Source: Actinomycetales bacterium (GTDB lineage: Bacteria; Actinomycetota; Actinomycetes; Actinomycetales; JAHECE01). From it: a DNA stretch of 14,487 bases. How positions within the stretch are numbered: position 1 is the first letter of the stretch; the number at the start of each line of letters is the position of its first letter. The DNA lies in contig JAHECE010000036.1 of assembly GCA_024641895.1 (NCBI GenBank), forward strand, positions 585 to 15,071, read 5' to 3'. Of the stretch, positions 14,345 to 14,487 are shown in pieces. The notes beneath the pieces were generated by a model. That model worked only from the letters and a program-made list of their open reading frames with translations. It searched no databases and was not told the DNA's origin. Made by a program: the position numbers and the translations under genes.

Positions 14345-14487
14345 CGCCGGGCCGGCCCCTGGTTGAGCGCCGCGCCGGGGGGAGATCGGGGCACCTTCTG
14401 AGCTGGGCGCCGCTCGTGCCTCCGAGAGACGATGCCGGTAGCCGTTCACTCCGACCTTGTCCCACGAGCCCCAGGCCCGGCGGTCGG

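Overview
The window is very GC-rich, and its genes use G or C almost exclusively at third codon positions. It has GTG starts, Arg/Ala-rich shadow frames, U-tract-less hairpins after genes and several apparently leaderless genes. Together these point to an actinobacterial chromosome, probably an aerobic or facultative member of the Micrococcales type. The exact genus cannot be read from the sequence. No rRNA, tRNA, CRISPR array, transposase or phage gene was seen.

Layout. (1) 1-3100: the 3' end of an anaerobic sulfatase-maturating radical-SAM enzyme (+) converges on a large cytosolic arylsulfatase (-). A perfect 13-bp hairpin lies between them. The sulfatase has the CSPTR motif that such a maturase converts to formylglycine. 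(2) 3335-5114: a sulfide:quinone oxidoreductase-like flavoprotein (-) is followed by a 48-aa basic protein and a hairpin. An inverted repeat lies upstream. (3) 5115-7733: a loose stretch of small envelope-type genes on the + strand. It holds a two-helix protein with a poly-Arg tail, a short and possibly truncated lipoprotein, an isoprenylcysteine-methyltransferase-like membrane protein with its own terminator hairpin, and a 65-aa two-helix protein. Between these are sections that look like decayed coding sequence. (4) 7734-10154: a secreted protein (-) diverges from an OmpR-family response regulator and its overlapping histidine kinase (+). A two-copy 7-bp direct repeat with 11-bp spacing sits in the shared upstream region. 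(5) 10313-10981: a SIMPL/DUF541 protein (+). (6) 11125-13475: an ABC exporter (ATPase plus a large permease, overlapping, -). (7) 13697-14332: an AMIN-like-domain lipoprotein (-).

The first genes form a sulfur theme: sulfate-ester cleavage with its activating enzyme, then sulfide oxidation. The remainder is envelope sensing and export. No obviously new multi-gene system is visible. The points most worth following are four genes that share a TANNNT box exactly 6 nt before the start codon (predicted leaderless transcripts), the 48-aa partner of the SQR-like enzyme, the candidate regulator site upstream of the two-component genes, and the oxygen-independent maturase paired with an AtsA-like sulfatase.
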